From the NCBI RefSeq assembly GCF_000003195.3, contig NC_012878.2, forward strand, positions 41,254,987-41,318,986: DNA of 64,000 nt, given 5' to 3'. Below the pieces are notes generated by a model. It ran no database searches. It worked only from the letters and a program-made list of their open reading frames with translations, and was not told where the DNA came from. Below are positions 50,430 to 61,098 of this stretch, one piece after another. This DNA is from Sorghum bicolor. Lineage: Eukaryota > Streptophyta > Magnoliopsida > Poales > Poaceae. Position 1 is the first letter of the stretch. Each line of letters begins with the position of its first letter. The translations under genes and the position numbers were made by a program.

Positions 50430-51655
50430 TAAGAATATAATATTTAGAAAGGCTTCAGGAGTTCAAATGGATGAAAATGGTACACTATGGTTGGAAAAAA
50501 GGGTTATGTGTGCCTGAGGATAGGGCCATAAGTGAGACAATTCTGCGTAAAGTCACATGAATCTGCATATTTCACCCTGGTAGTAGTAGGATGTATCTTG
50601 ACTTGAAAGAGAAATATTGGTGGTATGGCCCTTAGAGAGATGTTGCAGAGTATGTTGCTTTATGAGATACATGCCAGAGAGTTAAAGTAGAGCACCTGAG
50701 ACTTGCCAAATTATTGCAACCGATGAAAATCCCTGAGTGGAAGTGGGAAGAAGTTGGTATGGGCTTCATAGTGGGATTGCCACATACTTAGAGAGGTTGT
50801 GATTCTGTATGGGTGAGAGTAGATCGGTTGCCTAAAGGCACTCATCTTATCCTGGTTAAGACTAATTATAATGAACCAAAGTTGGAGGAATTGTATGTGG
50901 AAAAGATAGAGTGTTTGCCTAAGGTCCCTAAAAAGAAAGTTTCTGATCAAGGTACTCAGTTTATGCCTCACTTCTAGCAGTAAGTTCATATATGTTTGGG
51001 AATCAAGCTAAAACTTAGTACAACCTATCACCCTCAGACTATTGGGCAGATTAAAAGAACTAATTAGATTTTGGAGGATGTATGGAGAGCTTGTGCATTG
51101 TAGTATGGTACAAGCTGGGTTTTCTTAGAACAACAGTTAGCAGAAGAGCCTTCAGTTGGCACCTTTTGAAGCTTTGTAAGGATGGAAGTGTAGAACCCCG
51201 TTGTTTTGGAATCGAACAGAAGAACACGAGTGTTTGGGCTAGAAGTTCTAAGTGATACAGAACAACAAGTGAGAGTGATCAGAGATAACTTAAGGGTGGC
51301 ATAGTCTCGACAGGAGAGTTATGTTAACACCTGAAAAGAGAATTAGTTCGGAAGTGAGAAACTACGTGTATTTAGAGGTGTCACCTATGAGAAGTGTGTG
51401 GAGGTTTATTATGAAAGGAAAGTTAGCACCAAGATATGTCGGGCCTTTCAAGATGTTAGAAATAACGAATGAAGTGGCTTACCAAATAGAGTTGCCTGAA
51501 AGTTTAGGAGGAGTGTATGATGTCTTCCATGTGTCTCAACTTAAAAAGTACTTGCGGGTGCCAGAAGAGCAGATATCATTAGAAGAATTGACTGTTAAAG
51601 GGGATCTCACTATGAAGAATATCCGATATAAATTTTGGAAATAGTAGAAAGGGTT
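50430..51655 (+). pseudogene. Gypsy integrase remnant
   Basis: A zinc-binding-like region near 50570-50640 reads FHPGSSRMYLDLKEKYWWYG, followed by decayed core sequence (KIPEWKWEEVGMGFIVGLPH, VSDQGTQFM) with several stops. The C-terminal part at 51321-51644 is open and typical: [36 protein letters not shown]. The stops rule out a full product. Confidence 0.85.
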
Positions 51656-51819
51656 ACAGGAAGTCGAGTAGTGAAGATGTGTAAAGTTCGATGGAATCGG
51701 TATTACCGCAGAAGAGGCTACTTGGGAAAGAGAAGAGTATCTAAGAAAAACATACCCGTAGTGGTTTGAGTAAGCACCAACTGAATATCGAGGACGAGAT
51801 TCATCTTAGGGGGTAGAAT

Positions 51820-54800
51820 TGTAACACCCTAAAATTTGCTCCTTTTGAAATAGAGTTTAAAAAAATTTAATTATGAATTTTGTGTTCATGAAAATGTAGG
51901 AAAAATATTTTTTTATTAAATTAAAATTTATCATAGGACTTAGCAATATTGTTTTGCATACATGCTGGTGCATAAGATTTGATGAAATGTTTGTTTGTTG
52001 CTCCTTTGTGTGTTGAGAGTGAGCAAAATTTTTTAAAATGCGCTTAGCAGAACGACCTTCCTTGACCACCACATTCCTTGTTTCTCAGCTCTAGTTTTTA
52101 TTAGGAGCTTCCTAAAATCTTTTCTTTGTCACCTAAATTCCTTCTTTTAGTTTCTCATTCATCAAGCAGTCTCTACAAACTTTTTGGGAATTTTCCAGCT
52201 TCTGTTCTCACTTTTCTATAAGCATAATCTAATTTTATATGCTCCAAATTATCATATCATGAGCTCCAAATACTTAATTTTGGTTCTTTATGTTCCATAA
52301 TATCTCTGAGAATTTTTCCTGAATTTTCGGAGCTTTCGGAGTATTTTTCGTGGCTTAAATAATAATTCTGGACTTTTCTAGAATTATTTTATCTATGAAA
52401 TTAATTAATTCCGAAAAATAATAAAAACCACTCTTCTTTTTTAACGCTCAAATCCCGTGTGCAATAATTATAATAAATCCCAAAGACCATGTCTTTATTT
52501 ATTAATGGGCTTTAATATTTATTTAGGCCCATTAGTAAAGGTGGAAGGTGCAATATCAATTAGTACCATATTGCTAATTGATATAGGTACGGAGAGTTTT
52601 TCTCTATATATATATATGTACTAACCCCTTAGACAAAGCACACCAATATCTACCGTAGGGGTTCCCTGGTTTAGAAAATCTCTCGTGTAGTAAATTAAAA
52701 TTTTCTTTTTTTTTCTTGACACCGTCGGTTAACTACGATTCGTTCGGCAAGCTTTTCCAGCCATCTCGAGTGTCTCTGGTGAGGATCACTACCACAAGGT
52801 TTGTCTCACCGTTCTCTACGCCGTAGTCTTTCTTTGCATCGATCTATCATCGTTTGAATATTTGTTTTCCATCTCCTACCAATTTCGTTGTTTTGCTTTT
52901 ATGTCTATGTTGCCTTTATTTCCTAACGTAATGATATAATAGAAAATAATATAATTTTTTAAAAGAATTGGTCGAAGACTCTTTATTTACTTCAAGCCAC
53001 CGACTAGGTCGTTTTCTTTATAGCAAATCAAGGCGTCAAGCCCTACCTCCTGTCAAAGAGTCACCGCCGCCATAGCTGATGTCCTTATCATCGCTTCGTC
53101 GGTTGTCGTCCGTGACCTGTTGGCGAGCTCTCCATTGAGGAAATCCCGAGCTGCCCTATCGAGCACCAGGACGTCCCCGTTTGCCAACATTAGGTGAGCT
53201 CTTCCTCGACTTGATTTTTCCCCTAAGCGAACCATGGTCCCTAGGTTGCACTCGCGAGCTTCTCGCACCCATCCATGGCAACCAGCCAACCACAGTGACG
53301 GAATATCCGGTGCTGGCCGCCAACTGGTCTAATTAGCTTGATGACCTCATCATTACATCATCATGATGTCAAAAATGTATTCTTACCGTTTTCTTTCAGA
53401 AAAGGAAATTTAGAAATACTATATTAATACACATGTACTTACATTCCAGTAGCTTAACTTTGTGTCGATGTGATCTATATGTCAGGAAATGATTGATGTT
53501 TATATGCCACGTGCTTTTTTATATATTTAAATATTATAAATTGATTAATGATTATGTAAACATATGTTTAAATAAAAACAATATAGGACAATATCGAGCT
53601 TTTATGTTTAACTATAAATTTGGATATTAGTAACATAAATATGTTTTTAAATTAAATCTCGTTAGTTTGAACTTGTTCCACGTACAAAATCGAAATTAGA
53701 TGTTGTCACTTGTTTACTTTAACTTGATAAATGAACCACAACGTTAATAATTATAAATATAATATAATTAGCTTCAATTTATTTTTAGGCTAAAACATGA
53801 TCGGATCAATCTGAATTAATAACTTTTATATTGTTTTTTACTTAAATAAATCAAATATCTAGGTTTATCTTTTATAATATAAAACTCTCGATAGTCATTT
53901 CTTTTTATAGTAGCTCTGTTCACGGTGTTTCTTGTGTTCTCACGACTATGGTAATTAGTTATTTTTAGTATGTTGCTTAATCTTGTGTGGTGTATTGTTC
54001 TTATTTGTTTCTGTTTGTTGCTTGTATGTTTGCCTATGTGTGGTGCTTGTTACGAGTAGACGAGAACTGTTTGTGGACACTGAAGATTAGAAGATGATGA
54101 TCGAAAGCTGATGGTGTGAGAATTGAGCAAGTGTTTTAAGGCAAGTATAGCATGGAATCATCCATGTTTCCCAATAACTTTAAATACACAATTCATATTG
54201 CATGTGTCTCCTTGATAAGGATTTCCTAGTATTGATCTTATACCTTGTCACCTATGGTTATGCATTGGGTAGCTTATGCTAGTGCTCCACTAAATCATGA
54301 TCTTGTAATTTGATTAAAGGAATATGCAATAAACATTAAAGGATGACTTTTTAGCAACTTTTGTAAAGAGGGCTGGAGCATTGGGCTATCTTATGGTGCT
54401 CTAGTTTCTCTCCATAAGGACTTATCTGTATCTGACCATCCGAGACATACAGTACAACTGTGAGGGCTACATGGCTCTGGCTTTAGCTCAGTATGAGGAC
54501 CTTTTCTAGCTTGTTAGTGGTTACCCTTGCGGCGCAAATGGGGGATAGCAGACCGTGGATTCCTGCGGGTGAGTCACACGGACTGACTACCGAAACCAAG
54601 CGGCCCTAACTTGTTAGACAAACCTTTGAAAGGCTTCATAGTGAACCCTGCCGACCTCCCTAGGAAGGGGGTTGAGAGACTCGCGACCTCGGCGAAAGGG
54701 TAAATCACGACTCACAGTGAAAGTGTACAACCTCTGCAGAGTGTAAAACTGATATATCAGCCGTGCTCACGGTCACGAGCGGCCTTGGACCAATACAGAA

Positions 54801-55325
54801 TAAATAATCACTAATGACAAATTTTTAATGTTATTGTTGTTAATATGTTGTTTATGTTATTCTTTATTCACTTTACTTGATCATGAGTTTGCTTTGGGAC
54901 TCGACAACTTGATGCTACTCAAATGCTAAAATTGTGACAACTAAAAGCTACATGCAGTTAAACCAATGTCTAGCCTTTGAGCCTCATGAACCCCATGTCA
55001 TTCTTGCTGAGTACGAGATGTACTTACGCTTGCCTTTATATTTTATTTGGATAAAAATCCCGGATGGGTACCAGATTGCAAGCTTGGAAAAGAGTTTAGG
55101 CTTGTGCTCAACCAGTCAGTTGTCCCTGTGGATTTGGAGCTTTCGCCTAAAGAACAGAGAGTCTTTCCGCTGTTTGCTATCTAAGGTTGTATCTTTTATA
55201 CTAAGTTCGTTATATATAAGCATTGTCTATTGATATTACCCCTATTTGTGGTTATATGTGAGATTTGACTTTCTAGGCTCACATATGGTGTGTATCTAGT
55301 TTTGTTCTTAAAACCGGGTGCTACA
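51820..55325 (+). repeat. 3' LTR of the outer Gypsy element
   Basis: It begins TGTAACACCCTAAAATTTGC and ends CCGGGTGCTACA, next to the right CTTTG duplication. It matches 36256-39768 with many scattered substitutions and small indels. Confidence 0.9.
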
Positions 55326-55330
55326 CTTTG

Positions 55331-56923
55331 CCTATTTTCCCCGCCATATGGATTGCAAAGTAAGAGGGGGGAGTCGACAAGTTACCTTCTGGTGGAGTTC
55401 TGGAGCGCGGCACAGGACGCCGGGTCGCCGATTTCTCACCAGGAGCCATCTTGGCGAGTCTAGGACACCGGGAGGAGCGTGGAGTACGTCGTCTGGAGGT
55501 GCAGCGACGGTGGAGGGCGACGAACCCACCTCTCAGGTTGCAGAGTTAGGGTTTGGGGAAGTGGCGGCTGCTGCAGCCTCGCGGTAGTGGCGGCTGACTA
55601 GGGTTTGGGGGTGGGAGAGGTGAGTTGTAGTTCACAGTCTAGTGTTATTTTACGTTACTGTCTTCATATGAGCATGGATTTTACTGGATGTGTGGACAAA
55701 GATGTAATTTGCCTGGGAAATTTTTGGTCTGGCGGGGAAACATCCGGCCACTGTATGTTTTAGGCCAGGAATTGGTTGTACTATATGATACTTGCACTAA
55801 AATATAAAAAACTTTAAACTTTTTCACCATTTGACCACCATTAGTAAATTAGATGCATGAATTATTAAAAAAAGGTTGAAATCTAGTAAAATTATGAAAC
55901 AAATAAAGTGATCTGTGAGATACTTTGGTGCACTATATATTTCCAAACTTGTACATATTATAAACTTGGTCTGATTTTTCCAAAGTTGTAGCCTTTTCAT
56001 TGGAAACGAGTAACTTATTGTATCTTGTACAATTTTTGAGTTCGACGTGTGTTTATAACATGATTAGTTGTTTGCAACTTATCATGGACTCGACATGTGT
56101 ACAACTTTTAGGTTTAACATGTATACTATCCCTTTTCACTACAAATGACTACTTGTTGGATATTGTACAATTTTTTGATTTCAACATGTGTTTATAACAT
56201 GATTCATAAAGTCTTCGAAGAGAAAATTAGAGTATACCAAACCCAGCAACACAACTAGGAGCTGTCCGATCTATATCACCGGGATATATTTGATTCAATC
56301 CCCCCGGTCGTCTTGCATCTAGAGAAGGCAAAGGTGTTGTCGTCCTGTCGATTCTAGCATGCATGCCACATGCAAGGTTTCTAACCATATTGCAGAGTAG
56401 TGCTGTAAACAATCTTGATCCCATGTCTTTTTATGTCCACACTCATACTCCTAGTTGAAAAATGTCAAATGCCCGAGAGAGATCTAATTGGGTTTGGTCA
56501 CCAGAGATAGCAATATCAGATGTGTGTGGTAATCAAATATCGACGACTTTGACACGAGCATTTAGGGAGTGTATTAAGAGATCAACGACTTGACAAAGCA
56601 TTGTGACAGTGCATTAAGAGAGAGTGGCTCTAGAAGAAATAGAATATTGTGCTTTGGCTAAACTAGAAATGAATATGATATATATTGGTATATATATATA
56701 TATAACCTAGAAGCAGTAATGCACAATGTGTAAAACCTTATATATTTTTTTGTTGAACTAAAAAAACAAAAAAAATTGTTGAACTAAAAAAACAAAAAAT
56801 TGATCTTGGGCTGGTTCAAGCCTGAGACCTAGCGTCTAAAGACTACAAACCATACCACTAAGCCATCGAGTGTTTTCAAATGAGATTGACGATATAGTTT
56901 ATATATATCGACCATATTCTCTT
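55331..56923. other. CACTA interior between the Gypsy insertion and tnpD
   Basis: A GC-rich block at 55370-55620 resembles a captured exon or leader, but I recognise no protein. The rest is AT-rich. A (TA)n run lies at about 56683-56702. A tRNA-like stretch with A and B box motifs on the minus strand lies at about 56810-56875. The expected tnpD catalytic exons are absent. Confidence 0.5.
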
Positions 56924-57589
56924 AAGCCTAGGAATCAATGGAAAATGTCGCAAAACCTTCTCAGGAATCTTCTTTCTTCCATCGTTGTCTTTCCATCTTG
57001 ATGCACCACAAACCGGGCAAACATCATTTTTTTCTAAATTCTTCCAAAAGAGAACACAATTGTTTGGGCACACATGGATTGAATTGTACCCAAGCCCTAA
57101 TGCACGAATATTTCTCTTTGCCTCCTCATATGATGCGGGAATAGAGCAATTTGGGAATGATGATGACAACAACTTCAGTATTGCTGTGAAACAACCATTA
57201 GACATTCGATAAAAGGACTTGATATGAAGTAACTTCACCACAAAAGAAAACCTTGTACAAGGACCACCAGGGTGCAATTCTTGCTTCATCTCTTCCAATA
57301 GAATTGCAAATATAGACTTTTTCCCATTACCTTCCTCTTCAGCGGTGTACAACTCCTCTACAATAGCATGAATTCCATCATCTGGGTCATCTTCTTCATC
57401 CACATTCATGGCAAAATCCTCATTGACACTAGTATGTTCATCAACATGGTCATCATTTTTAGCTCGCTGGATGGGCACCTCGTCGGCGCTGGGCCCCTCA
57501 TCGGCGCTCGCTGGACCACGTTCGCAGATGCGCCCACGAATGCTCGCGTGCGGTGGAAACAAGTCTGGACTGGGCGAGCTAAGTCCACG
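56924..57589 (-). pseudogene. CACTA tnpD (TNP2-like) N-terminal fragment
   Basis: The frame encodes an acidic stretch followed by the conserved TNP2 N-terminal region: SYEEAKRNIRALGLGYNSIH, CPNNCVLFWKNL, then VCPVCGASRWK and PEKVLRHFPLIPRLKR. Similarity stops at the last motif, just before the DDE transposase domain (Transposase_21) would begin. The remainder is deleted, so no active transposase can come from it. Confidence 0.88.
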
Positions 57590-57720
57590 AGTCCTATGTG
57601 CCTTAGCTATTCATCTTCGAATAAATATAATTGTATACGCTAACTAGGCAAAACTACTTGCCTAGCTCAGCGGTAAGTCACTTCCTCAGGTTGTAGGAGC
57701 GCTCAGGTTCGAGTCCTCCT

Positions 57721-57888
57721 TGCAACGAAAATTTTTTTAAATGGCAATTTTCTCAGGTTCGAGTCCTCCCTGCAACGAAATTTTTTTTAAATGGCAATTT
57801 TCTAGGATTGTGGCGCCTGGGAGGGACCTGCAACGAAAATTTTTTTAAATGGCAATTTTCTGGGATTGTGGCGCCTGGGAGGGAGCTA
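57721..57888. repeat. Three tandem copies of a 50-58 bp unit
   Basis: Units at 57721-57770, 57771-57828 and 57829-57886 each begin TGCAACGAAA, run through a T tract and AAATGGCAATTTTCT, and end either in GGTTCGAGTCCTCCC or in GGATTGTGGCGCCTGGGAGG. A tRNA-like stretch (TAGCTCAGCGGTAAG and GGTTCGAGTCC) lies directly upstream at 57660-57720, and its B-box part recurs in unit 1. Confidence 0.75.
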
Positions 57889-60532
57889 GCTCAACAGTGG
57901 GCTGGCATATTGGGCTGAGAGCGCACGGGTGGGTGCGTGGCCCAAATCAAAAGCAGCAGAAATCAAATCAGGCTGAGAAAAAATTAGGAAAAAACAAAAA
58001 AAAACTACCCAATGATAATTAGACATGCCAACATGGACAAGAGTACTTTAAATATTTCTAAAAATATTTTTTCACACCCAACCTATGTCAATTGTTTTTG
58101 ACATTTATAAATTAGGCCTCATGACATAGTGAATATTATCATAGTATGGAATTAGAATAGTTCTATGACATTTATTATGACATCAACTTTTTTATGTCAC
58201 TAGGTCAAAATGCCTATTACAGAATGTCGTAATTTGGATGATATAATGACATCACGGTCTATTGTCATACTAAATATGTCAAAAAAATCATGCATTTCTT
58301 GTAGTGAAAACATAAAATATTTATTAGGTTTCTAAAGTTATTCATCTTTTTATCTTGTCACTAGTATAGTGCCAGTGCGTTGCTACGGTTTTATTTTAGA
58401 GACATATTTAATAAAAATAACTATTTTCAAGGAAACAACAATATTTTTTCATAGTTTATAGTCTCAGACAATTGCACATGATAATTAATATAATCCGAAA
58501 TACACTGCGGTAGTATTTTATCACAAAAATAGAGTACAATAAGACAATTAAGAGAGAATCCAATTCATTCTATTATTTTTAGTATATTACAGAAACTTGT
58601 CATGTACATTCACCGTTCAAAGAATGTGTATTATAGAAGACCAATGTTGTCTTCTTGCTTCAGGTGATGTCCAGACATCGCAAGCTTCTGGACCATTTAG
58701 GCATCCCAAATCCCAAACACTATCAGTACTATTAGTGAAAACAAAATGAAGTCGAATTAAGAACGACAAGCTTAGAAGCTTAGACAAAAAGTAGGCTTCT
58801 AAACAATAATTATATCAACATAGGTTGCGTAAGTCACAGTTTAGTGAGTAAGAATAGAAATTAAGGCAGTGTGATTTGTCAAAGATCCTCGTTAAATTCA
58901 TAGTTTACAATGGTAAGTATATCCAGTCATGCCAAGACAAATAGCTCATCAATAAAACACTAATGTAGATATGGAGTCAGTTCCAAGCATCAAAATCAAA
59001 ATTGAAGCTGAGTAAAAAAACTATTCATGGAGTAAAACAGTAAAGCCTTATTAGCTATAAATTAAAAAATATATGTTTCTAGACCTAGAAAAACATAATT
59101 CAAAATTTTTAAAATTTAAATGCGAAATAGTTTTTAGCTTCAACAATTATTTACTTAAAATGAAAAGAAGACAAAGTATAAAATCACTGCATACCATGTA
59201 TTTGTAATTGGCGTTCAGTCTTGCTCCACGTTTCTCTTGCCTGCATCTAGAAGAGTGATTCCTACCTTCTCACTTGATAGCCATTTGTATCCCATAGGTG
59301 CTCTACTTATGGCTGCTACCATTTCAGACAACTGGGGGCTCTACACCTTGAATGGAATTCCATTAGCACACACGCACTGCGTAATGGGTGCTGGTTTTGG
59401 TGAAGATGAACCCCTTTTTTCATCTGTACAAAATAGTTGATAATAAACTCACAAGTGAGAACATGGAGAATTAAACTTATGAAAACACATGCATCAGAAT
59501 TCATGCTTCCACTGAACAACTCAGAGTAACACAATGAAAACATCTGTCTGTTTTCTGAACTGCAATAGTAAAATAAATAGTGAGACCTTAAGCCGCGACC
59601 ACTTAAATGAGTTTCTTTCCGCACCGGCCTTTCATGCTGCCTGAAAAGGGGAGAAATTTTTTGTTTCTCTGTTCAAACACAATAAACTCACTTATTATTT
59701 TTGTTTCTCTGAATTGGAAACCAAAGAACTAACATAAGTTTTTATTTTTGTTTCTTTCTTTGTTAAGAACATCATTAGTTTACCAGGTATAAATAGGTTT
59801 AAAATAACTTATTATTTCACTACAATGGTATTTTGTTTGGGAACTATTCTATCCAAACGTAGACAATTTCTTCAGTTGATCTCTCCTAATTTCCAACCAT
59901 TCATGAGCTGACAAAACTTAAATTTCATCAAAGACAAAAAAAACACATGCCTTGCAACATGAAAAACATTTCACAAATAATAACTATCTATAGTTGATCT
60001 ATCCCAATTTCCATCCATTTATGTGCTACTGCCATAGGTGTACCTTGAACTGGTCAATGTCGACACCGTCTTGTTGAAGATCAACTCATGGAAACACAAG
60101 AATATCAGGTTATGTATTCTACAAGGATTAAGGAGAGTTAGTGTCCAAGGTTCATGCACGCTACAGCTACTTGGGAACCATGGAGATAAAGGAATACCTC
60201 AATTAAGCAGGCTGCATCATTCTGATGATCACCCTAATTGGCATCTCCATCACCGAGGTAATCTTCTACATAGCTGTATTTATGGCTACAAAAAAAACCC
60301 AAATACAGAACTTTGAGCTGTCAAGTGAAATTCATAGCACATTCAGAAGAGCAAGTGAAATTCATAGCACATTCATCAAAAGGAGAAAACCAGAAAAAGT
60401 TCCTAGAAACTTAGATTGCATCCTACAAACAGCAGAGCAACATTGCATACATCGTTAGATCGAAATACCTAAGAAGGGTGCGAACCAAGAGGGGAAAGAG
60501 TAAAGATGGAATGTGTAGGTGATAGCTATTAC

Positions 60533-60648
60533 CATTGAGGAAATTCCAGTGGACGGGGCGGACAGTGGTAACTTCCTCGTAGTCTATCGGACGAAGTCAA
60601 CCTTGGTCCAGAGGTGGCAGTCGAAGCCATCGACGTGCTCGCCGCCGA
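60533..60648 (-). pseudogene. Exon fragment of an At4g14100-like gene, copy 1
   Basis: On the minus strand it reads FGGEHVDGFDCHLWTKVDFV, then, after a frame change and a stop, YEEVTTVRPVHWNFLN up to a GT donor at 60532. This resembles the conserved core of the plant At4g14100 protein family, of unknown function, as I remember it. The copy runs into unrelated AT-rich DNA at its upstream end. It is paired with 63345-63460. Confidence 0.5.
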
Positions 60649-61098
60649 AATTTAATTTAAATTTATTTTACCATGTTCTCTTTTCCTCGAGCTAGTTTTC
60701 GCACAGGAAAAAGGAACTACATTTGCAAATGCAAATAATGTGTTACAGAGATCAATCCTATGCAATAAAAATAAATATTTCTTACTTCAGAAATGGTATT
60801 GACATATTGGAAAATAACTTTCATTGTGCTTGTCAACACATACCTTGGAGGCAAATGATATAGCTCATTAGAAGGTAGGAAACTGTGATTTATATAAAAG
60901 GTATTATAGCTCTAACAATGGACAAAATAGGAATAATGATACACTTACATGCTTGTCAAAAGCGTAAGTGATTTATATGAAGGAAAAAGCGTAAGTGATT
61001 TATATGAAGGAAACTCCTAATACAAGAAAGCCTATATGCAATTTTGTAACCAGTCAAACTCACATAGACAGTAGAATTGCATTTTTGTTCCTATCACT

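Larger units (their letters stand above)
36256..55325 (+). mobile_element. Large Gypsy retrotransposon nested in the CACTA element
   Basis: Two LTRs of about 3.5 kb (36256-39768 and 51820-55325) flank an internal region with a tRNA-iMet-type primer site after the left LTR and the polypurine tract CTTAGGGGGTAGAAT before the right LTR. The whole is flanked by CTTTG (36251-36255 and 55326-55330), a perfect 5-bp target duplication. Decayed integrase sequence at 50430-51655 places it in Ty3/Gypsy. No gag is recognised. An inverted LTR element (40681-48859) sits inside. Confidence 0.9.
31723..58306 (-). mobile_element. CACTA (En/Spm) transposon, interrupted by nested LTR elements
   Basis: The left end CACTACAAGAATCCTGTG and the right end, read on the minus strand, CACTACAAGAAATGCATG, are both followed by a GATTTTTTGAC-like stretch and by many TGTCA/TGACA motifs over 300-500 bases, as in CACTA subterminal regions. 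AAA flanks both ends (3-bp target site, weak because A-rich). On the minus strand a tnpD-like N-terminus (57589-56924) precedes a tnpA-like gene (35655-32576), the En/Spm gene order. The 19 kb Gypsy insertion lies between. Without it the element is about 7.5 kb. The catalytic part of tnpD is missing, so the element is non-autonomous. Confidence 0.75.

Noticed and set aside
39769..55325. Idea that the repeats at 36-39 kb, 40-43 kb, 46-49 kb and 52-55 kb form a segmental tandem array
   Set aside because: Target duplications, primer sites and polypurine tracts show two separate LTR pairs nested in opposite orientation.
57655..57728. Candidate tRNA gene on the plus strand
   Set aside because: The TAGCTCAGCGG and GGTTCGAGTCC motifs are good, but T-stem, D-stem and acceptor pairing fail. 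Kept only as tRNA-like repeat.
60038..60316. Plus-strand frame with a hydrophobic stretch near 60220-60290
   Set aside because: It suggests a membrane segment, but no family could be named and the frame is short and isolated.
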